In this document: positions 44,473-55,000 of the stretch, piece by piece | How positions within the stretch are numbered: position 1 is the stretch's first letter | Layout of the letters: each line of letters begins with the position of its first letter | DNA from: Phakellia ventilabrum | Taxonomy: Eukaryota; Porifera; Demospongiae; Axinellida; Axinellidae | Direction of reading: 5' to 3' | Assembly (NCBI GenBank): GCA_963921505.1 | Contig: OY997382.1 | Span: forward strand, 7,227,360 to 7,291,359 | DNA: 64,000 nucleotides | Translations under genes and position numbers: made by a program | Notes under the pieces: generated by a model | What the model was told of the DNA's origin: nothing | Database searches by the model: none | Seen by the model: the letters and a program-made list of their open reading frames with translations, nothing else

Positions 44473-44826
44473 TGTAACTGCCACCAGGAGGTAGCTAGGT
44501 CTCTGGTACGAAGGGACCAAAGTAGATATTGAGGAAGGCAAGGAGAGGACCAATCATGATGGAGTCGAACAGGGGAAAGGGAGACTTTGTCAAGGTCACC
44601 ACGTCACCTGGAGAAGGCAAAAAGAGAAAACTGAAAGATCCTCTTACACATTCACAGGAGGGCTAAGAAAGGGGAGGGGGGGGGGGGGGGGGATTGGGAC
44701 AGAGTGCGACAAAAGAGAAGCAGTATGGGAGGAAGGTAGCCTCATTCCCAGGACACGAGCCTAATAACACCTGGGATTGAGGCTAGGTAGGAGAACTTAC
44801 CACCATTGTGATGCATGATTTGACCA
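44473..44826 (-). pseudogene. CEPT1-like exon relic, inverted (copy C)
   Basis: On the minus strand, an exon block at 44,607-44,473 lies between AG and gtgagt. It reads in one frame VVTLTKSPFPLFDSIMIGP, then LLAFLNIYFGPFVPET, better preserved than A and B because it keeps six bases lost there. It breaks near its end at an inserted agctacctcc. The 3' end of the preceding block (GTCAAATCATGCATCACAATG) lies at 44,804-44,826. A poly-G run (about 44,675-44,692) sits in the intron. Confidence 0.6.
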
Positions 44827-45738
44827 CACTGCAAAAACAGAAGGGGTGCTTTAACCCAGCTATGGTTATCTCAGTGGCAGTTTTGCTAAAAAAAACAACT
44901 GTGCATACATGATCACCACTTTAAATCTGATAGCAAGGTATGCTAGCTGTATGGGTCACATATATATATATAGCTATTATTTACAATGCTTTCCAGAGGC
45001 AATTTGAATGTCCTCATAAAAACCTTTGATGTGTGGATTTAGTATCATATGGCACACCATAATTGTTGAAACTTTTGAAGAGGACACCTGGGTAATTGGA
45101 AGCTTTTAAATGAATGATTAAGTGATCTCAGAAATTACACTTCTGAGGCAACTTGAATATCCTCTTAAAAACCTTTGATGTGTGGATTTAGTATCATATG
45201 GCACACCATAATTGTTGAAACTTTTGAAGAGGGCACCTGGGTAATTGGAAGCTTTTAAATGAATGATTAAGTGATCTCAGAAATTACACTTCTGAGGCAA
45301 CTTGAATATCCTCTTAAAAGCTTTTTAATTATTGGTGATATACTTCTAATTGGGGTACAGTATTATATGGCACACCAATATAGTTATCTTATTGATGAGG
45401 CAACTTGAATGTCCTCTTAAAAGCTTTTTAATTATTGGTGATGTACTTCTAATTGGGGTACAGCATCATTTGGCACACCAAAGTAGAGTTATCTTATCAG
45501 GAGCTTATGAGCGCCGCGATCTTATTAATCTGCACTTAACCGTGCTGGGGTTGAAACTGAGGTAAGGTTAATATTATGTAAAAGGCCATAGTAATAGTTG
45601 TGGTTGGCAATCTGCTGCATACCTTTCTACCCTCTCCTCAGTAGCTATGCACAGACTTACAAACACATACACGCATGCACACACATACATACACATACAC
45701 ATGCACACACATGCATGCACACACATACATGTATATAT
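44827..45738. repeat. Tandem repeats and CA-rich tract in the inverted segment
   Basis: About 44,994-45,502 is a nested tandem array. Two ~149-bp units (gatgtgtggatttagtatc...attacacttc) are followed by two ~105-bp units sharing aggcaacttgaat and tggcacacca. From 45,580 a copy of the tatgtaaaagg...CA-repeat block appears. No gene. Confidence 0.65.
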
Positions 45739-46161
45739 CACTGTAAAATCCTGATGGTTATTTTAACCAAACATTTGGTTACTAGAGTTGCAACTAATAT
45801 AGACAATGGATATTATTGTCATTGACAGCTGGTGTTGAAGCGCTTTGACATGTGCCTGTCCATATATCAACTAAATCCACGTTATCAGAGTCATATGGTG
45901 GAAATGAATTGTTTCCTGTCAAAGCTGTGTACTATACTGGTGTAGTACAGAGTCATGCTTTTAACTGATCGACAGATTGTTACTGTAGCACTCTGGCATG
46001 AGACCATGAGCTATCCATACTATGCCATTGGATAGCCATGTAAAGTATTACAGTCAGCAGAAAATTATTCCTTTACAAAAGCTGTACTATAGTACAAAAT
46101 GATAATGATGCAACTCTAGTAACCAATCCATTGTTAAAATAACCTTTTCTTTTTAGCAGTG
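45739..46161. mobile_element. MITE with CACTG ends (~420 bp)
   Basis: The inverted ends carry ggttattttaac and ttggttactagagttgca with their complements at the right end; the outermost bases are CACTG and CAGTG. It sits directly beside another CACT-ended element at 46,170. Confidence 0.65.
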
Positions 46162-46169
46162 CATGCACA

Positions 46170-46412
46170 CACTACAAAAAAAATACATAATTGTTTTGAC
46201 TAGCTACTTAGTGATTACCTGAATTTCAGATGTCTGAGTATGAAGGTGGGAGTTGGCCTCAAAGTGGGTAATTTGTTCCTTCTGTAAGAATGTCAAGCTC
46301 AATAGCAACAAGCAAATTACCCACTTTGAGGCGTAACACCTACCTTCATACTCAGACAGCTGAAATTCAGGTAACCACTAAGTAGTAAAAACAACTGCTC
46401 ATTTTTGCAGTG
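46170..46412. mobile_element. hAT-like MITE beside CA tract (copy 3)
   Basis: Same family as 1,260-1,500. A pure (CA)n microsatellite follows at about 46,413-46,457. Confidence 0.65.
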
Positions 46413-46413
46413 G

Positions 46414-46459
<46 letters not shown>

Positions 46460-46483
46460 ACACATGACACAGATGTCCTCTTT

Positions 46484-46599
46484 CTAAGCCCTCTTGTGCT
46501 GATACCCCTACCTTTTGGCCTCTCCCACTCCTCCAGACCAACGCCATGCTCTTCATAGCCGCCTTCTCCTTACCGCTGGTCAAATCATGCATCACAATG
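46484..46599 (+). pseudogene. CEPT1-like exon relic (copy D)
   Basis: Matches 1,557-1,683, with a ~7-base loss near 46,505. Downstream it reads MLFIAAFSLPLVKSCITM in one frame. It is the other half of copy C: an inversion bounded by 44,333-44,372 and 46,639-46,680 separated them. Confidence 0.55.
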
Positions 46600-46680
46600 G
46601 TCCTAGCTACCTAGCCTCAATCCCAGGTGCTATTCTTGTGGAGATCTAATCCTGACGGGCTCGAGCCAGTTCCACTCTAG

Positions 46681-47410
46681 TGCATGGGTATATTGTTAGA
46701 CTAAAAATGAATCAGCTTGGTAGCTGAAATGCAAACAATATGATCAAAACTAGAAGCTGGATGCTTTTATAATAATCACATGCTGCCTTTGATTGCTAGT
46801 ATTGATTACAATGCATGTTGATTTAGGTATTTTCTTCATTTTCTCTGGGTAGAGTAAATTTATTACTATAAAGAGCAACTCCAGACCCTTCTGGCTATGA
46901 AGTGGGGTACAGTACATTGCTCCTAACTCTTCCCTCTCTGCAGGTACACAACATGGAGAACATTATGTCCTGCACTGAACCTCCTGATAGGCACATGCCC
47001 TTTACATGATAAGGCCCCTCCAACTTGAAATTTAAGTTGAGGGCATGTGATTTATTATTCAATATTATCAGAGCTCAAGGCTATTAGCAAAAGAGGGTAC
47101 AAAAAATTTGCTATCTTAACAATGTCAATAATGAATGAAAGTATGCGTAATAACAATGCTGCACATGATCGATGAATCAGCTTGCAATTGGAGTCCATGG
47201 ATGAAGCACAGTTTAAACTTTGAGAACAGCCGTCTAATATATAGAGATCTAGGTATGTTAACTACCAGGCTACTTATGTTGTCACCCTGAAATATGAGAG
47301 TTCATATCCAGGTTAAGGCGATAACGAAGTTCAGTGCATGACATAAAGTAAAGACGAGAGGAGTCATTAACGTAATGGAACATTGTGTGGAATTAGTATC
47401 TGGGATGTGG
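46681..47410. repeat. Type II spacer downstream of T16
   Basis: Relic intron, the last-exon scrap at 46,944-46,990 (+, ctctctgcag acceptor then gtacacaacatggagaac), and the conserved 3' flank. No gene. Confidence 0.55.
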
Positions 47411-48904
47411 CTACATGATAGTGACTTGGGTCACTTGGAAGTGGAGGCAATCATCCTTGAGGAACTGACAGTTCTTTTCGGGATCGTAATCCAGATCATT
47501 TTGTGAGATGAATTCACGTTCACCCCAGGCGCCTGGGGCTGTTTCTTCAGTGGCCACTCTACTGGATGCCATGGTTCCAGCAGTTCTGAAATTAAATTTG
47601 TATGTAACGTGTTCTTTATCTCGCAGCTGGTTCACTAACGTCACCATGACAACACCACGAAAAGGCCATTTTAGATGAATATCAAACTGTCCTCTCATGA
47701 TGTACCCGAATACTGAGACATATTTCCCTTTAGCACCACCAGCTCCATTGGCATCCACTCTGAGGCACATCTTGTACCCATGGGGGTGAGTGTAGAATGG
47801 CTCGCTGTACCATTCTTTACTATGACGTTTATGCTTTCTGAACTCTGTTAAAACAAGCTCAACAGGTACAACACTAGCATGTGCTCGTATTGCCTGCAGT
47901 GCTGACTGGTTCTCTTCTTGTTTAGCCTTTAGCTGAACGACTTCTTTCTTCAAATTTTCAAAAGCCCAAGTCAGTCCCCCTTCACTCATGCGAATATCGT
48001 TTTGTGTCCTCAGTATTTTTTCCAGGAGAGACTCTTTTAAGGCTTTATTCTCTTTTTCCAATTGGTCAATTTTCCACCGATGTGCCTCTAACATTTCCGT
48101 AAGTTGTACAATTTGTCGATCGTTTTCTGCCATCCTTTTTTCAGTGTGTGCTGCCAGTTGTGCTGTGTGGACCACTGAGTTCTCAGCTAGGTGGGCTGGC
48201 ATGTCTTTATGAGGGAGCTGCACCTCACAGCCAGCATAGTGGAAGTCACACTTGACCACCTCAAGGGGACATTTTTTGCTGACGTGATGCTTGAGGTTTT
48301 GACGCACAGGGCATGCCCCACACTCATTTGGGCAGGACACTGGGTAAAAGGCACAAACTGGCCAGTGCTTGCACGTAACGTCTTCGAAGTTAGTCTCATA
48401 GTCACCACAGTATTCACAGCTGAAGGGTCGTTTAATACACTCCGAGACTTGATGTTCGTTAATGTATCGGCGCTTGAAAAATCTGTGACAATGAATGCAC
48501 TCAACTTCAGTAAACTCACAACCACTAAGCTGTTCATCCACAGCGGGCTTCTCGTTCAAGTGCTCGTCAAACTCCCTCAAGCTACCTGTCCACTGGCAGC
48601 CCTCCTTCTCATGGGAGCAGTGAATGCGATATACGGAAAGAGAACGCTGCAGTCTCTTGTCTGGGAAAACACAGAAATCACTTTCTTTACATGTCGGACA
48701 GGGACTCTGCTGGAGTTGCACTCGCTCGATACACGCTCGACAGAAGGCATATCCACAGCAGGTCACCTGATGGGGCTCACGAAGCACCAGCATGCAGACG
48801 GGGCAGTCCGATTGGAGTGCTTCTGGTGGACGTTCGATAAACTCACAGTCAAATCCTAATCTCTGTTGAGAATGTACCTCCATCGGGGAAGACGAAGTTG
48901 CCAT
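47411..48904 (-). CDS. TRAF-like RING/zinc-finger/MATH protein T16 (array edge)
   Basis: Full-length 497-aa frame. The N terminus is shortened (MATSSSPMEV, three residues fewer). It has FCRAC in the RING, FFKRRYINEHQ, ENSVVHTAQL and a GAWGEREFISQNDL MATH loop. It is the outermost copy. Upstream sequence departs from the family module right after cattcctga, so this copy has a different promoter. A CACGTG lies at 48,992-48,997, 88 bp upstream. Confidence 0.9.
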   Translation of the reverse strand: MATSSSPMEVHSQQRLGFDCEFIERPPEALQSDCPVCMLVLREPHQVTCCGYAFCRACIERVQLQQSPCPTCKESDFCVFPDKRLQRSLSVYRIHCSHEKEGCQWTGSLREFDEHLNEKPAVDEQLSGCEFTEVECIHCHRFFKRRYINEHQVSECIKRPFSCEYCGDYETNFEDVTCKHWPVCAFYPVSCPNECGACPVRQNLKHHVSKKCPLEVVKCDFHYAGCEVQLPHKDMPAHLAENSVVHTAQLAAHTEKRMAENDRQIVQLTEMLEAHRWKIDQLEKENKALKESLLEKILRTQNDIRMSEGGLTWAFENLKKEVVQLKAKQEENQSALQAIRAHASVVPVELVLTEFRKHKRHSKEWYSEPFYTHPHGYKMCLRVDANGAGGAKGKYVSVFGYIMRGQFDIHLKWPFRGVVMVTLVNQLRDKEHVTYKFNFRTAGTMASSRVATEETAPGAWGEREFISQNDLDYDPEKNCQFLKDDCLHFQVTQVTIM

Positions 48905-49623
48905 TCCTGAAATAATTTGTCCAGGCTAACGAAGGGCGGCCGCTTCATGCATGCATAGTGCATGTCGCGCAGTGCAGTATACACGTTACAGCACGTGTAC
49001 GTACGTGTAGCACACATTCAGGACGCAAGATTATCGTACTGTTTCCCAAAAAAATTCACTTCTGCATGTCGAAGGTTTTTACAGGAAGTGTCCCGTCAGC
49101 CTGTAGCTGGTCTTCCAGGGAGTCCTGCATACACATAGCTAAACAAAGACAACAAAAAATGTTAGGTTCATTTTAGCTGCAGAGTTTTGAGTTAGCTAAG
49201 GGCTGCTTTTCGGTAATTTTTTATGTTAGTAGCTAGCTACTATTATAGCTTGTTTTCTAACCTTTAGTGTTATGAGAATGCGATGTTTACAACTGAAAGT
49301 ATGAACGATTGTACCTCACGTTCATGACTTTTCTATGTTTTCCCCTCACACTACCGTAAACATTGCAAGCCATATAACTCAGGAAGATTACATTGTCTAA
49401 ACTCCTTCCCATTACAAATGCACCAATTTTGAAAATCTTCTCTTTGCTCTGTACTACTGTAAGTTTATGAATGTCAGGTGACAATAAATTGCATAGTACT
49501 GTACATACAATTGCAATATACCTGGGTAGGTGTGGCTAACAAATTGAATGACATTGTGTATTGTAATGATCACAACATATAGTATGTCTTTTGCAGCTGT
49601 TTGTCTGTTTCTTGGTGCAGTCG
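48905..49623. other. Boundary between TRAF array and SYCP3
   Basis: Upstream of T16 and downstream of SYCP3 (same strand). It contains gcggccgc, an E-box, and otherwise AT-rich sequence with no repeat-unit homology. I see no gene. Confidence 0.5.
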
Positions 49624-50498
49624 CTAGACTTGGGCCAGCATGCTTTGCAGGGAACGTCTGACATTGGAGATCTCCTGGTGTTGCTGCAGCGAGCACAGGG
49701 AAAACATCTAACACCATCTTAGCTAGCTAGCAACTACTTTACAGCATCAACATTAAGCTTGAATGACAGTTCCTGTGCCTGGTTACTGAAAATATAATGT
49801 CATCTGTACCCTCTTTCTCCCTAGCTTTATTCCCAGTCTTTCTGCTACGTATATATTGCTTGCAGTTGCAAGCCTGGTGACATAACTCTCCAGTTTTTAA
49901 GCTGCTTACAGTATCAAAAACGTACTGCAAGCGACATGAAAACTGGACCAGAGAGACTGGGAATGAGGCTACTTTATCCCCGCTTCTCTGACTCACACTC
50001 TCCATGAGGACCTTCTTCTGGAGGAGAGCTATCTCCTTCTTGAGCTCTCCCTGCATCCCAGTCTGCTGCTCTTGGTGGCAATGCTCCAGCTCATCCATGC
50101 CCTGTAAAGAGGGGGGCCATTCTCTCGTTAATCAATAACATTCTGAGGGGGATATTACATTAGTATCTGCATGACGGTTAGCTATCTATAGCTAAATTTC
50201 AGAATTGGATACGGTGAAAACTATTATTATGCCTGTGAGAGAGGAAAACTAGCCTCGACAACAGGGATGCAAAATTGTGCTTCATTGCGAGGGGAGGGTC
50301 TGGGCACGAGACTGATGAAACGGCAGCAGTTTGGTCTGTTTTTCGCTAAGAAAACACACGGAGAGTATGTTATTTCTCACGAGAGCGCTTCCTAAAATCA
50401 TGCAACAGAATTTTGTGTGCTTCGTGTGGAAAATTTGCTCACGACTAGGTGCTATGTAACCCCCCCTTTTGAGAATCATATAGCAATGGGTCTGGACC

Positions 50499-50531
<33 letters not shown>

Positions 50532-51864
50532 ACATACACACACACACACACACACCTTCATGTACTGTTCATGTAGCTGTTTGATGGTCTTGAGTCTCTG
50601 GGACTGCACGATCCGCTGCTGCTGGAACAGCTTCTGCTGCTGCTTGAAGAGCCCCTGTAGCTTCTCCTCGGACTCCTTGCCTCGGGTAACGTCGCTGTCC
50701 CACTGGGAGAGGACGGATAGCACCTGCTTCTTGTACTCCTGACCCAGACGCTGCCTGCGTTGGGAGAGTGGCAGGGGGTGAGTGTGAAGAATCGAGAGCA
50801 GATGTACTAATTATAATAGCAAATTCAAGAACAATGAGCTCTGCTTAGCCTATGGTATGTAGTGAAATCCATTAGAAACCTCTTCAAAAAAAAAAAGTCT
50901 ACAGAGAAATTGAAAACTATGAACCATTAACTGTGCTGGTTATTGCACTCAGGCAGGTAACTTCTGCTCAATATATCACTATGCAAATTTCCGGTTTCTG
51001 GTCCCCCACTTTATTTGTTTGCACAAAGGTAAAGTGTAGCTGAAAAAAGTTGGGCAGCAGTGAACATTTTTTTTGGGTGCTCTTGGGACGAGGCTATGTA
51101 AATAACAAAAGTGGGCATGAAAGTCATGGTTGTGTTTCTCACCTCTCTCCCTGCTGGGCTTTCCACATCTCGTCCACCTTCTTGTTGCTGGTCTTGAGGG
51201 AGGCCTGTGTGAACCCCTCAAGGCGCTTCCTCTTCGAATCCAGGCTCTTGGAAATGTCCGCTGTATGCAGCATGCAGAAATTAGTGAAATACAGTCTAAG
51301 CAATGTTAAGAGCCATAGATGCTATTATAAGGGGATACACACCTCCAAAGCTTGTCAGGAGAGACTGCATTTCTCCCCTGTTAGTGCAGAAGTGAACAAC
51401 AGATTGTCAGAGTAAATAGAGTATAATATGGTATTGTACTCAAATTACGACTTGCTTACCCTGCACTGAATCCACTGTCATCTCCATTGTAAGCTCTCGG
51501 TCGCTTCTTGCCGCGCAGAGGCTCAGAGGACACAACTGAAAGACAGAGGACAGTAGAGTAAGCCAGCTTACTTACGTACAGCAGCTGGCGCAACCTCGGG
51601 CGCAACACAGGCTCCCACGTTTAATATTGCGCCAGGCTACAGCGCAGTGACACTCGCAGGCTTCTCCTCTACAAACGTTCGGTATAGACTAGGGTTAGAG
51701 TTAGCCAACTTCAGGTGGTACTGACCATGTGGGCTGTCCGCCTCTTCTGTGCAGCTGACGTCCAGTTCCTTGTCTTCCTCGAGCTCGTGGCCATCCCCCA
51801 GTGGTGGTAGTGCGGCGGGCGCCGATTTCCCCGAGGTTCCCTTGCCTTTACGACCAGCAGGCAT
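49624..51864 (-). CDS. SYCP3: Synaptonemal complex protein 3
   Basis: Seven coding exons with GT-AG borders and compatible phases: 51,864-51,726; 51,535-51,460; 51,377-51,343; 51,260-51,143; 50,754-50,556; 50,101-49,997; 49,683-49,624. They give 243 codons plus stop (human 236 aa). Exon 5 contains [20 protein letters not shown], almost identical to vertebrate SYCP3. Exon 6 has [17 protein letters not shown], and the last exon [16 protein letters not shown]. This is the Cor1/Xlr/SYCP3 coiled-coil domain, about residues 75-240, after an acidic, Ser-rich N terminus. SYCP3 tetramers build the axial/lateral elements of meiotic chromosomes. The start MPAGRKGKG has A at -3. The exon 5 donor opens directly into a (GT)n microsatellite. 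Intron 6 (49,684-49,996) holds the MITE at 49,822. Divergent from EMC10, 165 bp away. Confidence 0.93.
49822..49971. mobile_element. TAGCCTCATTCCCAG-type MITE in SYCP3 intron 6
   Basis: The ends tagctttattcccagtct and agactgggaatgaggcta are inverted repeats with two mismatches. The flanks ctttctccc and ctttatccc suggest a target duplication with one change. Confidence 0.6.
50500..50555. repeat. (CA)n/(GT)n microsatellite at a splice donor
   Basis: About 55 bp of CA repeats with two interruptions. On the SYCP3 strand the intron begins gtgtgtgtgt at 50,555, so the donor is the first GT of the repeat. Confidence 0.85.
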
Positions 51865-52029
51865 CGTTACTTTACAGCACACACTCTCGAATTGTAACTT
51901 TTAAAAAATTTATATCCTGACAGAGAACAGTGCAGTGCAGCGCCAAGATGCAAACATTTGCAGCTGTATTTGTTTCCAGCCCCACCCGCATTTTATTATT
52001 ACAGGGATTTACTCAACCACGTGTCGTTG
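51865..52029. promoter_or_regulatory. Bidirectional SYCP3/EMC10 promoter region
   Basis: Only 165 bp separate the two start codons. CACGTG lies at 52,018-52,023. No TATA box is evident. A shared or overlapping core promoter follows from the spacing. Confidence 0.55.
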
Positions 52030-55000
52030 ATGATGAACAGCAGCATGGTTCGGGTACTTTGCTGTTTGGTCCTCTTCTGCGCGCTGTTTTCAGCAGACTC
52101 GGCATCCAAGAAGGTCTCAAGAGACAAGGTCAGGTGGTATCTAATTGCCGGTAGGCTAGCCAAAGGGAATTTAATGTCTGTGAACCACGGGACTACGGGC
52201 TGAGTGTCTATTCCATTTAATCCACACCCTCCACTAGATTCTTTCTTATTTGTACAGGCAGGAATTGAGTGAGTTCCTTGATGAATTCAGCTGTTGGTCA
52301 TGTCTAGTAACGTTTCCAGTCAGCAGTACACTTGTCTCAACCTTAGTTGTAGGTGTTTCACATTATTCCCCATTTTGAATTACCTTATGTGCTGACCGGT
52401 GTTGCATTACCCCTCCACCCCTCACCATCCTTCGCTTCCCTCAGGCTCATCTGAGGGAGGATATTGACAGCTTTGAGGATGCAGCACTGACGCTGGAGGT
52501 GTGGCATGCCATTGGAACAGGTACCCGCACCAGTATATATAGGTTAATTTCACCTTTTCGATGTTTTTCTAGCTTGTTGATTTGTGTATGTATCATGGTT
52601 GTGAATTAGTACGGGTGGTTGGAATGTTATAATATACTCGTGCTGGTCGATTGGTCCTAGATATTTCCATGCTGAGTGCCTTGTGTGAATCGAGTTGCAT
52701 TATGCTACTCAACTGGTGTATATGCTTGGCCCAACCATTAAAGTATTTAGGGGTGAGAGTGGATTAGGTGTCTTAAAGCTTTGACACACAGTTAACAACT
52801 GTGGCTCTTACAGCTGCTAGTATTCATTTCTTTTCTTTTTTTTCTTCTCATGCAACCCACCAGATCAAGACTTTCACACCAGGTATTACGTACGTGTACT
52901 GCTAACACTTTTATACTTTAATGCATGTTTTAGTACTATATAACATGTGGTTTTCCAGGATTAGCTACCTCGCTCCGGTCTTCCCCTCAGATTTTTTTTC
53001 GCCGCCAATTTATTTCCACAGCTACGAGATAAAATCTTGGGGAGGGGTGGGGGAGGCTAAGTAATCATGAAAAAGCATCCTTCACCCATTCTTTCAGGCA
53101 TCTGCCCTTGTTCACGACCTTCGCCCTTAGGCTAGTAGACTTGAAGACTCGCAAGAAAACTTTGATTGCCATAGCAACTACTATTTGATCATTAAGCACA
53201 TGTTTATAGCCTTCTGTGCCTAATCCCTTCCCTGTCATCTCCTCCATCACGGCACTGCTACAGAGGTGTGGTATCCATTAGGAGCCTCAAGGTGGCCACC
53301 AGTTTGGTCGGTTTTGCTCAAGAACCGCTGACTCAGCACGATATACTGAACCTCAAGGTATGTATGCATGGTCGTACTTAACATGTTCTCATGTATGTGG
53401 GGCGAGGGACTAGGTGCAATGTAGGAAACTCGCATGGCAGCATGCGTATGTTACCCGCTAAGCGAGAACTCGGCACATCCCTCATCTTTGCAAGTGTTTC
53501 AACTGACAATTTTCGAACTCATATCTCAGCAACCAGGAGGAAAAATATACATGTACGAAAGAAAAGACTCTGAATTCCGAAGAAACTTTGCCGATGTTTC
53601 AACTAGATGCTTAGTCTTCGTTAGGGTGAAAGTAAAGCTATTGTGAACAACTGCTATATTCATAGCCATGCGCATCACCGAATATCACGGGAGGTCAGGG
53701 GTCGAAGGGCTAGTTCCACCCTCCAGTCTCTGCCATGGCTTGATAGGAGAGTAGTAGCTGGTGTGTGTCGGTAACAGTGCTCTTGCAGTTCTGTATGTTT
53801 GCATCATCTTTTACGCCATGTGAGTGATGTAATGATGATGTAATGGGTAAATTTTCTTTCAGGCTGCTGCGAGGACTGGTGGCTATTACTTCATTCGCAC
53901 CAGGTCAAAGTTTACCGACGTACACAGCGAAGAGATGGTTGAAGAGGCTTCGACGTTTGTCTCCACCTTCATCAGTGCTGTAAGTAAAGTTTGGCATCAT
54001 ACAGGAGGGGAGAGTGGGAGGTTCTGAAATCCTTTAGCTTGGGAATTTAAACTACTCCTCTCCACCTCTATCTAGCGCGCGCCTGAAACTTTCACTTCCC
54101 TCTTATTCTGCAGTGTTCACTGGTCAGCTCCGGTCTTTCTGATCTGATCACCATTGCTGGAGATGGAAAAGGTGAGTGCATATGGTGAGGGTGCAGAGGG
54201 TAGTCAGCTGCTAGTCAGCTATGAGTGGCTTGTCAACTCTGGGTGCTGAGGGTGGTTAGCTGCTGGTCAGCTAGGAGTTGTTTATCGACTCTGGGTGGCG
54301 AGGGTGGTCTAGATGCTGGTCAGCTAGGAGTTGCTTATCGACTCTGGGTGCTGAGGGTGGTCTAGCTGTTGGTCAGCTAGGAGTTGCTTATCGTGGCGAG
54401 GGTGGTTAGCTGCTGGTCAGCTAGGAGTTGCTTATCGACTCTGGGTGGCGAGGGTGGTCTAGCTGCTGGTCAGCTAGGAGTTGCTTATCGACTCTGGGTG
54501 GCGAGGGTGGTCTAGCTGTTGGTCAGCTAGGAGTTGCTTATCGACTCTGGGTGGCGAGGGTGGTCTAGATGCTGGTCAGCTAGGAGTTGCTTATCGACTC
54601 TGGGTGGCGAGGGTGGTCTAGCTGTTGGTCAGCTAGGAGTTGCTTATCGACTCTGGGTGGCGAGGGTGGTCTAGCTGCTGGTCAGCTAGGAGTTGAAGTG
54701 GCTTGTCAACTTCGTGTGCAGAGGGTGATGGTTAGCTGCTGGTCAGCTAGGGGAGAGCCTGGTGAACTAACCCGTTATATGCTCAATGCACCCCTGAATT
54801 TGAGGGGTGACATGAGCCAGTGTGAAGTTATACCAAACCTTGCACAATGAGAATGCATATGTTCTTTCATTTTTTTAAAATGGATATAGCTACCAAAATC
54901 GTAGGGGATAGAATAAGCCTTTTCAGTTTGCAGTAGGTGAGCATAGTTGTAGTTCTCAGACACTGAGGAAAGGCAGCAAAGCAATACCAGGGGCTCATAC

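Noticed and set aside
53065-53250. Minus-strand 61-aa ORF in EMC10 intron 3
   Set aside because: Sequence looks mildly coding (VVAMAIKVFLRVFKS), but there are no splice partners, repeats or recognised family. Left unassigned.
54587-54850. Gly/Trp/Ser-rich ORF in the minisatellite
   Set aside because: By-product of a 53-bp repeat within an EMC10 intron.
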